The notes: a model not told the origin generated them from the letters alone. A stretch of DNA of 64,000 nucleotides from Sphingomonas sp. Leaf230 (GCF_001421745.1 NZ_LMKW01000008.1:311027-375026); one strand, 5' to 3'. Positions 36,390 through 46,492 are shown, counted from the stretch's first letter. Made by a program: numbers and translations.

Positions 36390-37931
36390 ATGCACGAAAT
36401 TCAGAACATCGTTATCGTCGGCGGCGGCACCGCAGGGTGGCTGACCGCGGGCGTGATCGCGGCCAAGCACCAGGCGCGGCGCCAGCACGGATTCACCGTC
36501 ACTTTGGTCGAATCGCCCAACGTGCCGACGATCGGCGTCGGCGAAGGGACGTGGCCGACGCTGCGTTCGACGCTCAAGAAGATGGGCGTGTCAGAAACCG
36601 AGCTGTTCCGGCAGTGCGACGCGTCGTTCAAGCAGGGCGCGCGGTTCAATCGGTGGACCACCGGTGCGCCGGACGACGGCTATTACCACCCGCTGATGCT
36701 CCCGCAGCACTTCGGCCAGGTGAACCTTGCGCCGCACTGGCTGGCGGACGAGGGCAGCGCGACGTTCTGCGACACGGTCACGCCGCAGGGCCGGATCTGC
36801 GACGAAGGGCTCGGCCCCAAGACGATCGCGACGCCCGAGTATGACGGCCATGCGAACTACGCGTATCATCTCGACGCAGGGAAGTTCTCGCACTTTCTCC
36901 AGCGGCATTGTTGCGACACGCTCGGCGTCCGCCATGTGAAGGCCGACGTCACCGAGGTGCATCTCGACGAGAGCGGCGACATCGCCACCCTCGATACCGA
37001 ACAGGGCGTTTCGATCGCGGGTGACCTGTTCATCGATTGCACCGGGTTCGCCGCGCTGCTGATCGGCGGCGCGATGAAGGTGCCGTTCCGCAGTTGCACC
37101 GACATATTGTTCTGCGACACCGCGCTGGCGATGCAGGTGCCCTATGACGTGCCCGACGCACCGATCGCGAGCCACACGATCTCGACCGCGCAGTCGGCCG
37201 GCTGGATCTGGGACATCGGCCTGCCGACGCGGCGCGGGGTCGGCCATGTCTTCTCCAGCAGCCACATCAGCGCGGACGCCGCAGAGCAGGAATTGCGCGA
37301 TTATATCGGTCCCGCGGCGCGCGACCTGACCGCGCGCCGGCTGGCGATCCGTGCCGGCCACCGCGAACAATTCTGGGTGCGCAACTGCGTCGCGGTCGGG
37401 CTCGCCGCGGGGTTCCTCGAACCGCTGGAGGCCTCCGCGATCGTCCTGATCGAGCTGTCGGCGAAGATGATCGCCGAGCAGATGCCCGCGTGTCGCGAAG
37501 TGATGGACGTCGTCGCGCACCGCTTCAACGACACGGCGCACTATCGATGGGGGCGGATCATCGACTTCCTCAAGCTGCATTATGCGCTGACCAAGCGGAC
37601 CGACACCGCGTTCTGGCGTGACAATGTCCGGCCGGAGTCGATCCCCAACCGGCTGGCTCGGCTGATGGAACTGTGGCGGTTCCAGCCGCCCTGGGTCCAT
37701 GACGAATTCGATCGCGCCGAGGAGGTCTTCCCGTCGGCAAGCTATCAATACGTGCTGTACGGCATGGGTGCGCGGACCGCGGTGATGCCGGGGTCGATCG
37801 ACGACGATGTCGCGCTGGCTCGGCGCGCGCGGCACGACAACCAGGTGCAGACGCAGCGGCTGGTGAGCAGCCTGCCCGGCCACCGCGATCTCATCGACAA
37901 GATCAAACGGCACGGCCTTCAGTCGATCTAG
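36390..37931 (+). CDS. Flavin-dependent tryptophan-halogenase-like protein
   Basis: The 513-residue protein is like PrnA-type halogenases. GGGTAGW (residues 11-17) binds FAD, Lys81 in ASFKQGARF aligns with the catalytic Lys of PrnA, and GFLEPLEAS (341-349) carries the conserved Glu. The usual W-x-W-x-I-P motif is present as WIWDIG (272-277), with Gly instead of Pro. Members beside TonB receptors in xylan loci can brominate indoles in vitro; the natural substrate is unknown. It starts the group halogenase, SGNH esterase, GH3, GH27, with 19 bp to the next gene. Confidence 0.88.
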   Translation: MHEIQNIVIVGGGTAGWLTAGVIAAKHQARRQHGFTVTLVESPNVPTIGVGEGTWPTLRSTLKKMGVSETELFRQCDASFKQGARFNRWTTGAPDDGYYHPLMLPQHFGQVNLAPHWLADEGSATFCDTVTPQGRICDEGLGPKTIATPEYDGHANYAYHLDAGKFSHFLQRHCCDTLGVRHVKADVTEVHLDESGDIATLDTEQGVSIAGDLFIDCTGFAALLIGGAMKVPFRSCTDILFCDTALAMQVPYDVPDAPIASHTISTAQSAGWIWDIGLPTRRGVGHVFSSSHISADAAEQELRDYIGPAARDLTARRLAIRAGHREQFWVRNCVAVGLAAGFLEPLEASAIVLIELSAKMIAEQMPACREVMDVVAHRFNDTAHYRWGRIIDFLKLHYALTKRTDTAFWRDNVRPESIPNRLARLMELWRFQPPWVHDEFDRAEEVFPSASYQYVLYGMGARTAVMPGSIDDDVALARRARHDNQVQTQRLVSSLPGHRDLIDKIKRHGLQSI

Positions 37932-37950
37932 CCGTCAGGGGAACAGAGAC

Positions 37951-39903
37951 ATGCGGACCATCACAGCGCGCCTGGCCTTGGGCGCCGTCTTCGCGATCGG
38001 CGCGACCGCCGCGTCGGCCGCCCCGCGCCTCGACGGTATCCTGAGCGATCACGCGGTAATCCAGCGCGGGCAGCCCATCGTGCTGACCGGACAGGCAGCA
38101 GCCGGCGAGACCGTGATGATCACGCTGGCCGGGCGCAGCGTCACCGCCAAGGCCGCGCGCGACGGCAGTTTTTCGGCGAGCCTGCCCGCGCTCCCCGCCG
38201 GTGGACCCTACGACCTGACGATCGCCGCCCCCAGCGGTGCGGCGGTCCTGCGCGATATCCTGGTCGGCGACGTGTTCCTGTGTTCGGGCCAGAGCAACAT
38301 GGAACTCCGCGTCGAGCAGGGACAGGGCCTGTTTCCCGATGCGCACCCGGAGGTCGACGACAAGCTCCGCCTGCTGACGATCGCCAAGGTCTCCGCCGCC
38401 ACACCGGTTGCGCGGTTTGCCGAACAGCCGGCGTGGGCGGTGTCCGGCCCGACCACCGCGCCAAGCTTCTCGGCCGCGTGTTTCTACATGGTCCAGGCGC
38501 TACGCCGTACGTCCGGCGTACCGATCGGTGCTGTGCATTCGAGCTGGGGCGGATCGCGGATCAGTGCGTGGATGAGCGACACCGCCCTGCGTCAGGCCGG
38601 GCTAGGCGCCCCCGCCGACCTGCTCGCGCTCTATGCCCGCGATCCCGCCGCCGCCAACCGGCAGGCATCGACGATCTGGGAAAGCTGGTGGCGCGACGGC
38701 TCGGGCGACGCTGCCGGCCGCGAACCGTGGCAGCCGGATGCCGCGCTCGACTGGCATCCGGTGCCCGCGATGACCAATTTCGAGACCTGGGGCGTGCCCG
38801 CGCTCGCCGATTATAACGGCATGATCTGGTATCAGCACGAGGTCCAGTTGACCGCCGAACAGGCACGCGGCCCCGCGACGTTGGTGCTGGGCATGGTCGA
38901 CGACGCGGACCGCACCTGGGTCAACGGCGTGGGTGTCGGCGGCAGCAGCCTCGCGTCGCAATCGCGGGTCTACGCGCTGCCCGCCGGCAGCCTGAAGGCG
39001 GGGCGCAACGTCATCACCGTCAACGATGACGACGTCTACGCCTATGGCGGGATGACCGGCCCCGCGGATTCGATGCGGCTGTCGTTCGCCGACGGGACCA
39101 GCGTACCGCTCGGCACTGGCTGGCGCTATGCGATCGCCAAGCGCCTCGCAGGGGCCGCACCGCGCGTTCCGTGGGACGACATCAACGGCGCGGGCACGCT
39201 CTACAACGCGATGATCGCGCCGCTCGGTGCTACGAAGTTCGCCGGGATGGCCTGGTACCAGGGCGAGTCCGACACCGGCATCCCCGGATACGACCGCCGG
39301 ATGACCGCATTGATCGCGGACTGGCGCCACCGCTTCGGCACGCCCGAAACCGGATTCGGCATCGTCCAGCTCGCCAATTACGGCAGCCCGGCGATCGCGC
39401 CGAGCGAGAGCGGCTGGGGCGACGTCCGCGATGCGCAGCGGCGCGTGGCGGCGGCGGACCCGCATGCAGGCATCGCCGTCGCGCTCGACCTCGGCGATGC
39501 GCTCGACATTCATCCCGGCGAGAAGCACGAGGTCGGGCAAAGGCTCGCGCGTGTGATGCGCGCCGCGGTCTACGGCGAGAAAATCGCGCCGTCCGGCCCT
39601 GCGGTCGCCGATGCGCGGCGTAGTGCGGATGGCGGCGTCACGGTGCGGTTCAGCGGCGTGACGGGCGCGCTGCACGCCCGCAGTTCCGCGCAGGCGATCG
39701 GCTTCGAACTGTGCGGCGCGGCGGTCGGCACCTGCCGCTACGCTCCGGGCAAGGTCGCGGGGTCCGAGGTGACGCTGCCCGGCGATGGCCAACCCGTCAC
39801 GCGCGTCCGCTATGCCTGGGCCGACGCCCCGGCGACCAACCTTGCCGACGACGCACCGCTACCCGTCGGCACGTTCGAAGTGCCGGTCCTGCCGGCGCGA
39901 TAA
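37951..39903 (+). CDS. SGNH-type sialate O-acetylesterase-family carbohydrate esterase
   Basis: The secreted 650-residue enzyme has a signal peptide ending ASA and an SGNH hydrolase core: GQSNME with the nucleophile Ser near residue 114 and the catalytic Asp-His in DIHPGEKHEVGQ near 515. A middle jelly-roll (WYQHEVQLTAEQARG, DDADRTWVNGV) is the usual insertion. In this setting it most likely removes acetyl groups from xylan or xyloglucan rather than from sialic acid. GGGGAA lies before the ATG. It ends 64 bp before GH3. Confidence 0.88.
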   Translation: MRTITARLALGAVFAIGATAASAAPRLDGILSDHAVIQRGQPIVLTGQAAAGETVMITLAGRSVTAKAARDGSFSASLPALPAGGPYDLTIAAPSGAAVLRDILVGDVFLCSGQSNMELRVEQGQGLFPDAHPEVDDKLRLLTIAKVSAATPVARFAEQPAWAVSGPTTAPSFSAACFYMVQALRRTSGVPIGAVHSSWGGSRISAWMSDTALRQAGLGAPADLLALYARDPAAANRQASTIWESWWRDGSGDAAGREPWQPDAALDWHPVPAMTNFETWGVPALADYNGMIWYQHEVQLTAEQARGPATLVLGMVDDADRTWVNGVGVGGSSLASQSRVYALPAGSLKAGRNVITVNDDDVYAYGGMTGPADSMRLSFADGTSVPLGTGWRYAIAKRLAGAAPRVPWDDINGAGTLYNAMIAPLGATKFAGMAWYQGESDTGIPGYDRRMTALIADWRHRFGTPETGFGIVQLANYGSPAIAPSESGWGDVRDAQRRVAAADPHAGIAVALDLGDALDIHPGEKHEVGQRLARVMRAAVYGEKIAPSGPAVADARRSADGGVTVRFSGVTGALHARSSAQAIGFELCGAAVGTCRYAPGKVAGSEVTLPGDGQPVTRVRYAWADAPATNLADDAPLPVGTFEVPVLPAR

Positions 39904-39967
39904 GCCCCGAACGGGTGCGAAGAACAAGAACGGCCGCCAACGCGCGCCGCAACGGGAGAGACTGACG

Positions 39968-42640
39968 ATGCGCATGACCATGAAGGCGAAAGCCCTGGCG
40001 ACGGCCGGGCTCGCGCTCGCAGTCTCCCCCGCAATCGCGCGCGAGCCTGCCGCTGCACCGAGCCAGCGGACCGCGACCGATCCCGCCGAGCAGATGGCGC
40101 GGACGATGGTGTCGCGGATGACGCTCGACGAGAAACTGCTGCAGTTGCTCAACGTCGCGCCCGCGATCCCGCGGCTCGGCGTGCCCGCGTACAACTGGTG
40201 GACCGAGTCGCTGCACGGCGCGCTGGGACCGCTCGCGACCACCAATTTTCCCGAGCCGATCGGCCTTGCCGCAAGCTTCGACGCGCCGATCGTTCACGAC
40301 GTCGCGGGCGCGATCAGCGAAGAGGTGCGCGGGCTGCATACGCTGGGCCGCGTGACCGGCAGGAACGGGCATATCGGCACCGGGCTCGACACCTGGTCGC
40401 CCAACATCAACATCTTCCGCGATCCGCGCTGGGGCCGCGGGCAGGAGACATATGGCGAGGATCCGTTCCTGACCGCGACGATGGGCGTCGCGTTCGTGAC
40501 CGGGATGCAGGGCCCGAACCCCGATCGCCCGCAGGTGATCGCCACGCCCAAGCACTTCGCGGTGCACAGCGGGCCCGAGGGCACGCGCCACCAGGCCAAC
40601 GTCTACATCTCCGCGCACGACCTGGAGGACACCTACCTTCCCGCCTTCCGCGCGGCGCTGGTCGACGGGCACGCAGGCTCGGTGATGTGCGCGTACAACC
40701 GCATCGACGGCCAGCCGGCCTGCGCCAGCGACCTGTTGCTCAAGGAGCATCTGCGTGGTGCGTGGGGCTTCAAGGGCTATGTCGTGTCCGATTGCGACGC
40801 GGTGAAGGACATCGCCGACAACCATAAATACGCCCCCGACAGCGCCGCCGCGGTCGCCGCCGCGATGCGCGCGGGCGTCGACAACGAGTGCAACGGCGAG
40901 ACGCTGGGCGATACCGCGGGCCTGGAGACCCGGTACCGCGAGGCGCTGAACCGCGACCTGATCACCGAGGCGGACGTCGACCAGAGCCTCGTCCGCCTGT
41001 TCACCGCGCGCTATCGCAACGGCGACCTGCCCGGACTTGCCGGCGCCCCCAAGGCATTGCCGACCAGCGTCGTCGGTGCCCCCGAGCATCGCCGTCTGGC
41101 GCTGGCTGCGGCCGAACGGTCGATGGTGCTGCTGAAGAACGACGGAATCCTGCCGCTCAAGCCGGGCGTGAAGCTCGCCGTGATCGGCCCGCTCGGCGAT
41201 GCCACGCGCGTGCTGCGCGGCAATTATTCATCGCCCCTGTCGGGCCAGCCGGTATCGGTGCTGGAGGGGCTGAAGACCGCGCTCGGCGCAAGCCAGGTCA
41301 CGCTCGTGCCGTTCGGCGAGTCCGTTACCGACGGCGACCGTGTGCCGACGTCCGCGCTGCTCACTCCCGACGGCAAGCCCGGCCTGCTCGCGCGCTACTA
41401 TAATCCGACCACGCCGATGCCCGCGCAATATGCCCGCGGCACGCGCGAGAAACTCGTCGCCGCCGCCAAGTATCAGGCGCAGCCGGTGGTGACCCGCATC
41501 GAGCCCGACGTCGGCGATCGCAACCTCGATCTCGCACGCGTCACCGACGTCCACCGTACCGAATGGACCGGCTTCCTGGTGCCCCCCGAAAGCGGCACCT
41601 ACCGCGTCGGCCTGTCGGGGTCGGGCGGCACGCTGACACTCGACGGCAAGATGATCTCCGACCGGCGCAAGACGCGCTGGAACGATCTGCCCGGCATGAC
41701 GACGCTGAAACTCGAAGGCGGCAGGCGTTACGCGATCCGCGCGGAGGGCAGCGGGATCGACCTGGTGTGGAAGCGCGTGTCGGATGCGCCGTCCGCCGAG
41801 CTTCGTCGCGCGGCCGCTGCCGCCGACGTGCTGGTCGCGGTCGTCGGCCTCACCTCCGACCTCGAGGCGGAAGAAACCGGCGTGACGGTGCCGGGCTTCT
41901 CGGGCGGCGACAAGACGACGCTCGACCTCCCCGCGGACCAGATCGCGATGCTCGAACAGGCCAAGGCCACCGGCAAGCCGGTCGTGCTCGTCACGATGAA
42001 CGGCAGCCCGATCAACCTCGCCTGGGCGAAGGACAACGCCGCGGCCGTGCTTGAGGCCTGGTATCCGGGCGAGACCGGCGGGACCGCTGCGGCCAACATC
42101 CTGACCGGCCGCACCAATCCGTCGGGCCGCCTGCCGCTCACCTTCTATCGCAGCGTCGGCGACCTGCCGCCGTTCGGCGATTACGCGATTAAGGGCCGCA
42201 CCTATCGCTATTTCGCGGGCACGCCGGTCTATCCGTTCGGCCATGGGCTCAGCTACACGAAGTTCGGCTATGCGCCGCTCACCGTCACACCCGCACGCGG
42301 CGGTGCCGAGAACGGCCTGCGCGTCACCACGAGACTGACCAACCAGGGCGACCGACCCGGCGAAGAGGTCGCACAACTCTATCTCGACTTCCCCGACCGG
42401 CCCGGCACCCCGCGGATCGCGCTGCGCGGGTTCCAGCGCGTCGCACTCCGCCCCGGCGAAGCACGCAGTTTGACGTTCGACCTGTCGCCGCGCGATCTCA
42501 GCTCGGTGGCGCTGGACGGCGCGCGCTCGGTCGCTGCCGGCACCTACCGCGTGACGGTCGGCGCGGGACAGCCCGGTACGGGGGTCGCGGGGCAGACGGC
42601 AAGCTTCACCGCGCGCCGGTCGGCGGAGCTGCCGAAGTGA
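39968..42640 (+). CDS. Glycoside hydrolase family 3 with inserted PA14 domain
   Basis: The 890-residue secreted enzyme (signal peptide to about AIA at 23) resembles beta-xylosidase or beta-glucosidase of GH3. The nucleophile Asp is in GYVVSDCDAV. A PA14 sugar-binding domain (about 470-600, GLLARYYNPTTP to RRYAIRAEG) is inserted in the second catalytic domain, and a fibronectin-III-like domain follows. GGGAGAG six bases upstream fixes the ATG at 39968, though the frame extends to 39785 inside the previous gene. Its TGA overlaps the GH27 GTG. Confidence 0.93.
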   Translation: MRMTMKAKALATAGLALAVSPAIAREPAAAPSQRTATDPAEQMARTMVSRMTLDEKLLQLLNVAPAIPRLGVPAYNWWTESLHGALGPLATTNFPEPIGLAASFDAPIVHDVAGAISEEVRGLHTLGRVTGRNGHIGTGLDTWSPNINIFRDPRWGRGQETYGEDPFLTATMGVAFVTGMQGPNPDRPQVIATPKHFAVHSGPEGTRHQANVYISAHDLEDTYLPAFRAALVDGHAGSVMCAYNRIDGQPACASDLLLKEHLRGAWGFKGYVVSDCDAVKDIADNHKYAPDSAAAVAAAMRAGVDNECNGETLGDTAGLETRYREALNRDLITEADVDQSLVRLFTARYRNGDLPGLAGAPKALPTSVVGAPEHRRLALAAAERSMVLLKNDGILPLKPGVKLAVIGPLGDATRVLRGNYSSPLSGQPVSVLEGLKTALGASQVTLVPFGESVTDGDRVPTSALLTPDGKPGLLARYYNPTTPMPAQYARGTREKLVAAAKYQAQPVVTRIEPDVGDRNLDLARVTDVHRTEWTGFLVPPESGTYRVGLSGSGGTLTLDGKMISDRRKTRWNDLPGMTTLKLEGGRRYAIRAEGSGIDLVWKRVSDAPSAELRRAAAAADVLVAVVGLTSDLEAEETGVTVPGFSGGDKTTLDLPADQIAMLEQAKATGKPVVLVTMNGSPINLAWAKDNAAAVLEAWYPGETGGTAAANILTGRTNPSGRLPLTFYRSVGDLPPFGDYAIKGRTYRYFAGTPVYPFGHGLSYTKFGYAPLTVTPARGGAENGLRVTTRLTNQGDRPGEEVAQLYLDFPDRPGTPRIALRGFQRVALRPGEARSLTFDLSPRDLSSVALDGARSVAAGTYRVTVGAGQPGTGVAGQTASFTARRSAELPK

Positions 42641-44541
42641 GCCGCATCCGGACACTCGCGACGCTCGGCACCGCACTGGTCGCGCTCTGCACACCGATCG
42701 CGGCACTGGCGGATCCGCTGACCCCGACCGGCAAATGGAGCGCCAATACCGATGGCTCCGCGGCCGTGCCGCCGATGGGCTGGAGTTCGTGGAACGCCTT
42801 CAACAGCGACGTCGACGAGGAGAAGGTGCTCGCCTCGGCGCAGGCGCTGATCGACACCAAGTTGCGCGACATCGGCTATCGCTACGTCAATATCGACGAT
42901 GGCTGGTGGCTGAAGCGTCGCCAGCCCGACGGTCGACTGCTGATCCGTACCAGCCACTTCCCGTCCGCCGCAACCGGCGCGGACACGAGCTTCCGCCCGT
43001 TCACCGACCGCCTCCACGCGATGGGCCTCAAGGTCGGCATCTATTCGGACATCGGCCGCAACAGCTGCGGCCAGATCTACACCCCCGATTTCAAGAACCA
43101 GCCCGAGGGCAGTGTCGCCGAGCGCGAGGTCGGGCTGTACGGCCATGTCGACCAGGACATCCGACTGTTCTTCGCCGAATGGAACTTCGATTTCCTGAAG
43201 GTCGACGGCTGCGGCGCGCGCGGCCTGCCGGTCGACGCACCGCGCGTGAAGTCCGGCCTGTACCGCGCCCTCACGCCCCTCGTCGACATGCAGTCGCTCG
43301 GCGGATCGGACATTGGCGGCATCCGCGGCCTCTACGAACAGGTCCACACCGCGCTAAACACGCACGCGGGTGACCGGCCCTACGTCTATTCTTTGTGCCT
43401 GTGGGGCGCGGGCGACGTGCGCGCCTGGGGCAAGGACGTCGGCAACACGTCGCGCACCAGCGACGACATCCAGCCGGTCTGGCCGCGGATGCTGACCAAC
43501 CTCGACACCGTCACGCACCGCGCGCTCTATGCGCACCCGGGATCGTGGAACGACCCCGACATGCTGTTCGTCGGCACCGGCGATTTCGACGCGGCGCACA
43601 GCGCGGAGGCACGCTCGCACTTCGCATTGTGGGCGATGCTCAACGCGCCGCTGATCATTGGCTACGATCTCCGGAAACTGACGCCGGACCTGCTCGCGAT
43701 CTTCGGCAACGCGGATATCGTCGCGCTGAACCAGGACGCCGCGGGCAACCAGGCGGTGCTGGCCTATGATTCGTCGGAGGTACAAACCTTCGTCAAGACG
43801 CTCGCGGACGGCAGCAAGGGCGTCGCGCTCTTCAACCGCACTGCCTCGCCCGCCAAAGCCGTGCTGACCGCCGAACAACTCAAGATGCTGCCGACCGCCG
43901 ACGTGCGCCTGAAGAACCTCTGGACCAAGAAGGAGCAGAGCTTCCGCAAGGAGATCGCGGTGACGCTCGCGCCGCACGAGACGCTGATCTTCCGCGCGAC
44001 CGGCACGCGGCGGTTGCCCGGCGGGCTATACCTTTCGGAGCAGACCGGCCGCGTCAATCCGGCGACCGATGGCGTAGTCGTGCCGCAGCCGGATCCGACG
44101 ATCTACCAGTCGATTACGCCTTGGACGGGCACGCGCGGCGGTGGCGAGCATCCGCAATATGGCGGGTGGGGCGGCGCCGAAGCCGACCGCGCACCGTATG
44201 GCAAGCTTTTGCGCGTGGCCGGCACCGACTTCGACACGGGGATCGGCGTACTCGCAAACTCCCGCCTCGAAGTGCGCAACCAGGGCTATGCGCGGTTCGC
44301 GGCCAAGGTCGGCATCAACGATTCCGGCCAACCGCGGTCGGGGACGACGGTGTTCGAAATTTGGGGCGACGGTCGACTGTTGACCAAGTCGCGGCCGATG
44401 GGGTTTGGTGAGGCAGCGGTCCCGCTGGAGGCGAAGGTAGCGGGTGTGCGGATCGTCGAGCTTGTGGCGCGGGGGAGTGGTGCGGCGAATACCGGGGCGC
44501 CGCAACCTGCAACATGGGCGGACGCTGCGCTCTACAAATAG
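42637..44541 (+). CDS. GH27 alpha-galactosidase (or beta-L-arabinopyranosidase) with C-terminal NPCBM-like domain
   Basis: The 634-residue enzyme starts at GTG (42637) overlapping the GH3 stop and has a signal peptide. PPMGWSSWNAF is the GH27 entry; the nucleophile Asp is in FLKVDGCG, and the acid Asp in SWNDPDML. The C-terminal 150 residues (TPWTGTRGGGEHPQ onward, with GIGVLANSRLEV) look like an NPCBM carbohydrate-binding domain. It would release galactose or arabinopyranose side chains. It ends the rightward unit, facing the convergent GH43. Confidence 0.93.
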   Translation: MSRIRTLATLGTALVALCTPIAALADPLTPTGKWSANTDGSAAVPPMGWSSWNAFNSDVDEEKVLASAQALIDTKLRDIGYRYVNIDDGWWLKRRQPDGRLLIRTSHFPSAATGADTSFRPFTDRLHAMGLKVGIYSDIGRNSCGQIYTPDFKNQPEGSVAEREVGLYGHVDQDIRLFFAEWNFDFLKVDGCGARGLPVDAPRVKSGLYRALTPLVDMQSLGGSDIGGIRGLYEQVHTALNTHAGDRPYVYSLCLWGAGDVRAWGKDVGNTSRTSDDIQPVWPRMLTNLDTVTHRALYAHPGSWNDPDMLFVGTGDFDAAHSAEARSHFALWAMLNAPLIIGYDLRKLTPDLLAIFGNADIVALNQDAAGNQAVLAYDSSEVQTFVKTLADGSKGVALFNRTASPAKAVLTAEQLKMLPTADVRLKNLWTKKEQSFRKEIAVTLAPHETLIFRATGTRRLPGGLYLSEQTGRVNPATDGVVVPQPDPTIYQSITPWTGTRGGGEHPQYGGWGGAEADRAPYGKLLRVAGTDFDTGIGVLANSRLEVRNQGYARFAAKVGINDSGQPRSGTTVFEIWGDGRLLTKSRPMGFGEAAVPLEAKVAGVRIVELVARGSGAANTGAPQPATWADAALYK

Positions 44542-44561
44542 CGATGGGAGAGGCCCCCCTC

Positions 44562-44915
44562 TCCCGTTCGCCCTGAGCGCAGTCGAAGGGTACCTTTCCA
44601 CAGGCGTGAACGCCCGTTGAGAGCAGTGCTTCGACTTCGCTCAGCACGAACGGAGAGGTGTGGACAGTCCAAATGCCAGCACACCTTAACCAGCAGCTTG
44701 GGCGGACGTCACGCCCAGCAAACAGTGATGAGAAGCCCCCCTTCCCCGTTCGCCCTGAGCGTAGTCGAAGAGCTGCTCTCCACGAGCGTAAAAATCCGTT
44801 GAGAGCGGGCCCCCTCCCCCCGTTCGCCCTGAGCGAAGTCGAAGGGTACCCCTCCACCAGCGTACACGCCCGTTGAGGGCGATGCTTCGACTTCGCTCAG
44901 CACGAACGGAAGGGT
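44562..44915. repeat. Cluster of family F repeats between convergent operons
   Basis: Five copies of CGTTCGCCCTGAGCGNAGTC followed by GAAGGG, or its complement TTCGACTTCGCTCAGCAC, lie at about 44562-44592, 44626-44658, 44746-44771, 44818-44849 and 44880-44914. Orientations are +, -, +, +, -. They fill the gap 44542-44926 between GH27 and the leftward GH43. No gene is visible there. Convergent stops are a favoured site for such elements. Confidence 0.85.
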
Positions 44916-44926
44916 GTGAAAGGACG

Positions 44927-46492
44927 CTAACGCACCCGCTCCGGCTTGCCCGGCGGCAACGCCGACAGCGTGAACCGGTCCACATCCAGCCACCCCAAAC
45001 TCGCCGTCGCCGCATAGCAGAACACCGCAAGCTGCTCGCCCTGGAACGTCCCCGTCCGCCACGCGAACGCGAGCGGGAAGTCGCCGCCCAGCCCGGTCCA
45101 GCGCAGCCCATCCACGCTATACGCCACGCGCGCCCGGTCGGTCGTGAAGTCCATGTCCGTCCGCAACCACAGCCCCTCGGTCCGCGGCAACGGCGCGGTG
45201 GCGCGAACCTCGGTTCGGGCACCGGCGACCGTGTCCTCGGTCACCTCCATCGCCAGCGTCGCCTTGCCGCCCGCCGCGCCCTGCACCGTCAGATTCCCGC
45301 TGAACTGCCCGAACGTCCCAAACCCGCAGCGATCCACCGCTGCCAGATGGCGGATGTCGAGCTTCACCTCGGCTCGGCTTGCAGGCCCCTGCCCCTTCTG
45401 CACCAGCGTATTGCGCGCGCTCCAGAACCCGGTCGCGATCGTCGGCTTCAGCCGCAACCAACCCGGCCGCTCGGACAAGGACCAGCGCGAAGGCTCGGGA
45501 TTGTGGTTCCACTGCCACTGCAACCCGAGCGTCGGCTTCCCGAAATCGTCCGACGTCGCCGGCTCCGCGAACGCCCCACCCAGGATCGGTTTCGCCGCAC
45601 GCCGCGGCACGCGACCGAGTGCCTCGCGCGTGCCCCATACCGGCCAGTCGTCCTGCCAGAACACCGGGCTCAGGTTCGTCATCCGCCCGATCGCGCCGCT
45701 ATCCTCCATGACAAAGCCGAACCAGCGACCATCGGGCAGGTCGACCAGCGCGCCTTGGTGCCCTCCCGTCTTGTCGTCGATCTGGTCGCGCGTTTCCCAC
45801 GGTCCGAACAGGCTGCGCGACCGCGACACGGTCAGCCCCAACCGCGGCGGCAGCGCGTTGAAGAGGTAGTAATATGCACCGCGCCGGATGATCTTCGACC
45901 CCTCCGCGCCCTTGATATAATGCACTTTCTGCGACGCGGTGACGTGCGCCAGTTGCTTGTCGAGCGTCAGCAGCGTGATCGTGCCGTCCGCGGTACTCGC
46001 GGTCGCAAGATACGCGCGCCCATCCGGCTCGATGAACAGCCCCGGATCGAACGCCTCGCGCTCCAGTTCGTGATAGCGCCACGGCCCGCGCACGTCCTTC
46101 GCGTACCAGATCCGCGTCTTCTGCCCGACCGGCGTATTGGCGAGATAATAGGTGCCGGCGTGATAGCGCAAGGACGAGGCATAGAGCCCGTGCCGGTACG
46201 CGTTGCCGCCCTTCAGGTCGTATTCGGGCTTGCCCTCCAGCCGATCGACGAGGTGCGAGGCAAGCGTCCAGTTGACCAGATCGCGGCTGTGCAGGATCGT
46301 GATCCCAGGCGTGTTCGCGAACGTCGTCGTAGCGAAATAATAGTCGCTGCCGACGCGGATGATGTCGGGATCGGGGTAATCCGCGAACAGCACCGGATTG
46401 CAGAAACTCCCGTCGCCCTGGTCCGACCGCCATACCTGCGCCGAAGCGGCGGTCGCCAGCAGTCCCAGCGCGACCGCAAACGCTACCCTCAT
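44927..46492 (-). CDS. GH43 beta-xylosidase/alpha-L-arabinofuranosidase with C-terminal beta-sandwich
   Basis: The secreted 521-residue enzyme has a signal peptide (to ASA), GH43 five-blade propeller with the base Asp in FADYPDPDI, the second Asp in EAFDPGLF and the acid Glu in KGAEGSKI, and a C-terminal xylan-type beta-sandwich (from about 310, with LQWQWNHNPEP). It likely releases xylose or arabinose from oligosaccharides. The ATG at 46492 overlaps the esterase TGA. Last gene of the leftward operon. Confidence 0.93.
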   Translation of the reverse strand: MRVAFAVALGLLATAASAQVWRSDQGDGSFCNPVLFADYPDPDIIRVGSDYYFATTTFANTPGITILHSRDLVNWTLASHLVDRLEGKPEYDLKGGNAYRHGLYASSLRYHAGTYYLANTPVGQKTRIWYAKDVRGPWRYHELEREAFDPGLFIEPDGRAYLATASTADGTITLLTLDKQLAHVTASQKVHYIKGAEGSKIIRRGAYYYLFNALPPRLGLTVSRSRSLFGPWETRDQIDDKTGGHQGALVDLPDGRWFGFVMEDSGAIGRMTNLSPVFWQDDWPVWGTREALGRVPRRAAKPILGGAFAEPATSDDFGKPTLGLQWQWNHNPEPSRWSLSERPGWLRLKPTIATGFWSARNTLVQKGQGPASRAEVKLDIRHLAAVDRCGFGTFGQFSGNLTVQGAAGGKATLAMEVTEDTVAGARTEVRATAPLPRTEGLWLRTDMDFTTDRARVAYSVDGLRWTGLGGDFPLAFAWRTGTFQGEQLAVFCYAATASLGWLDVDRFTLSALPPGKPERVR

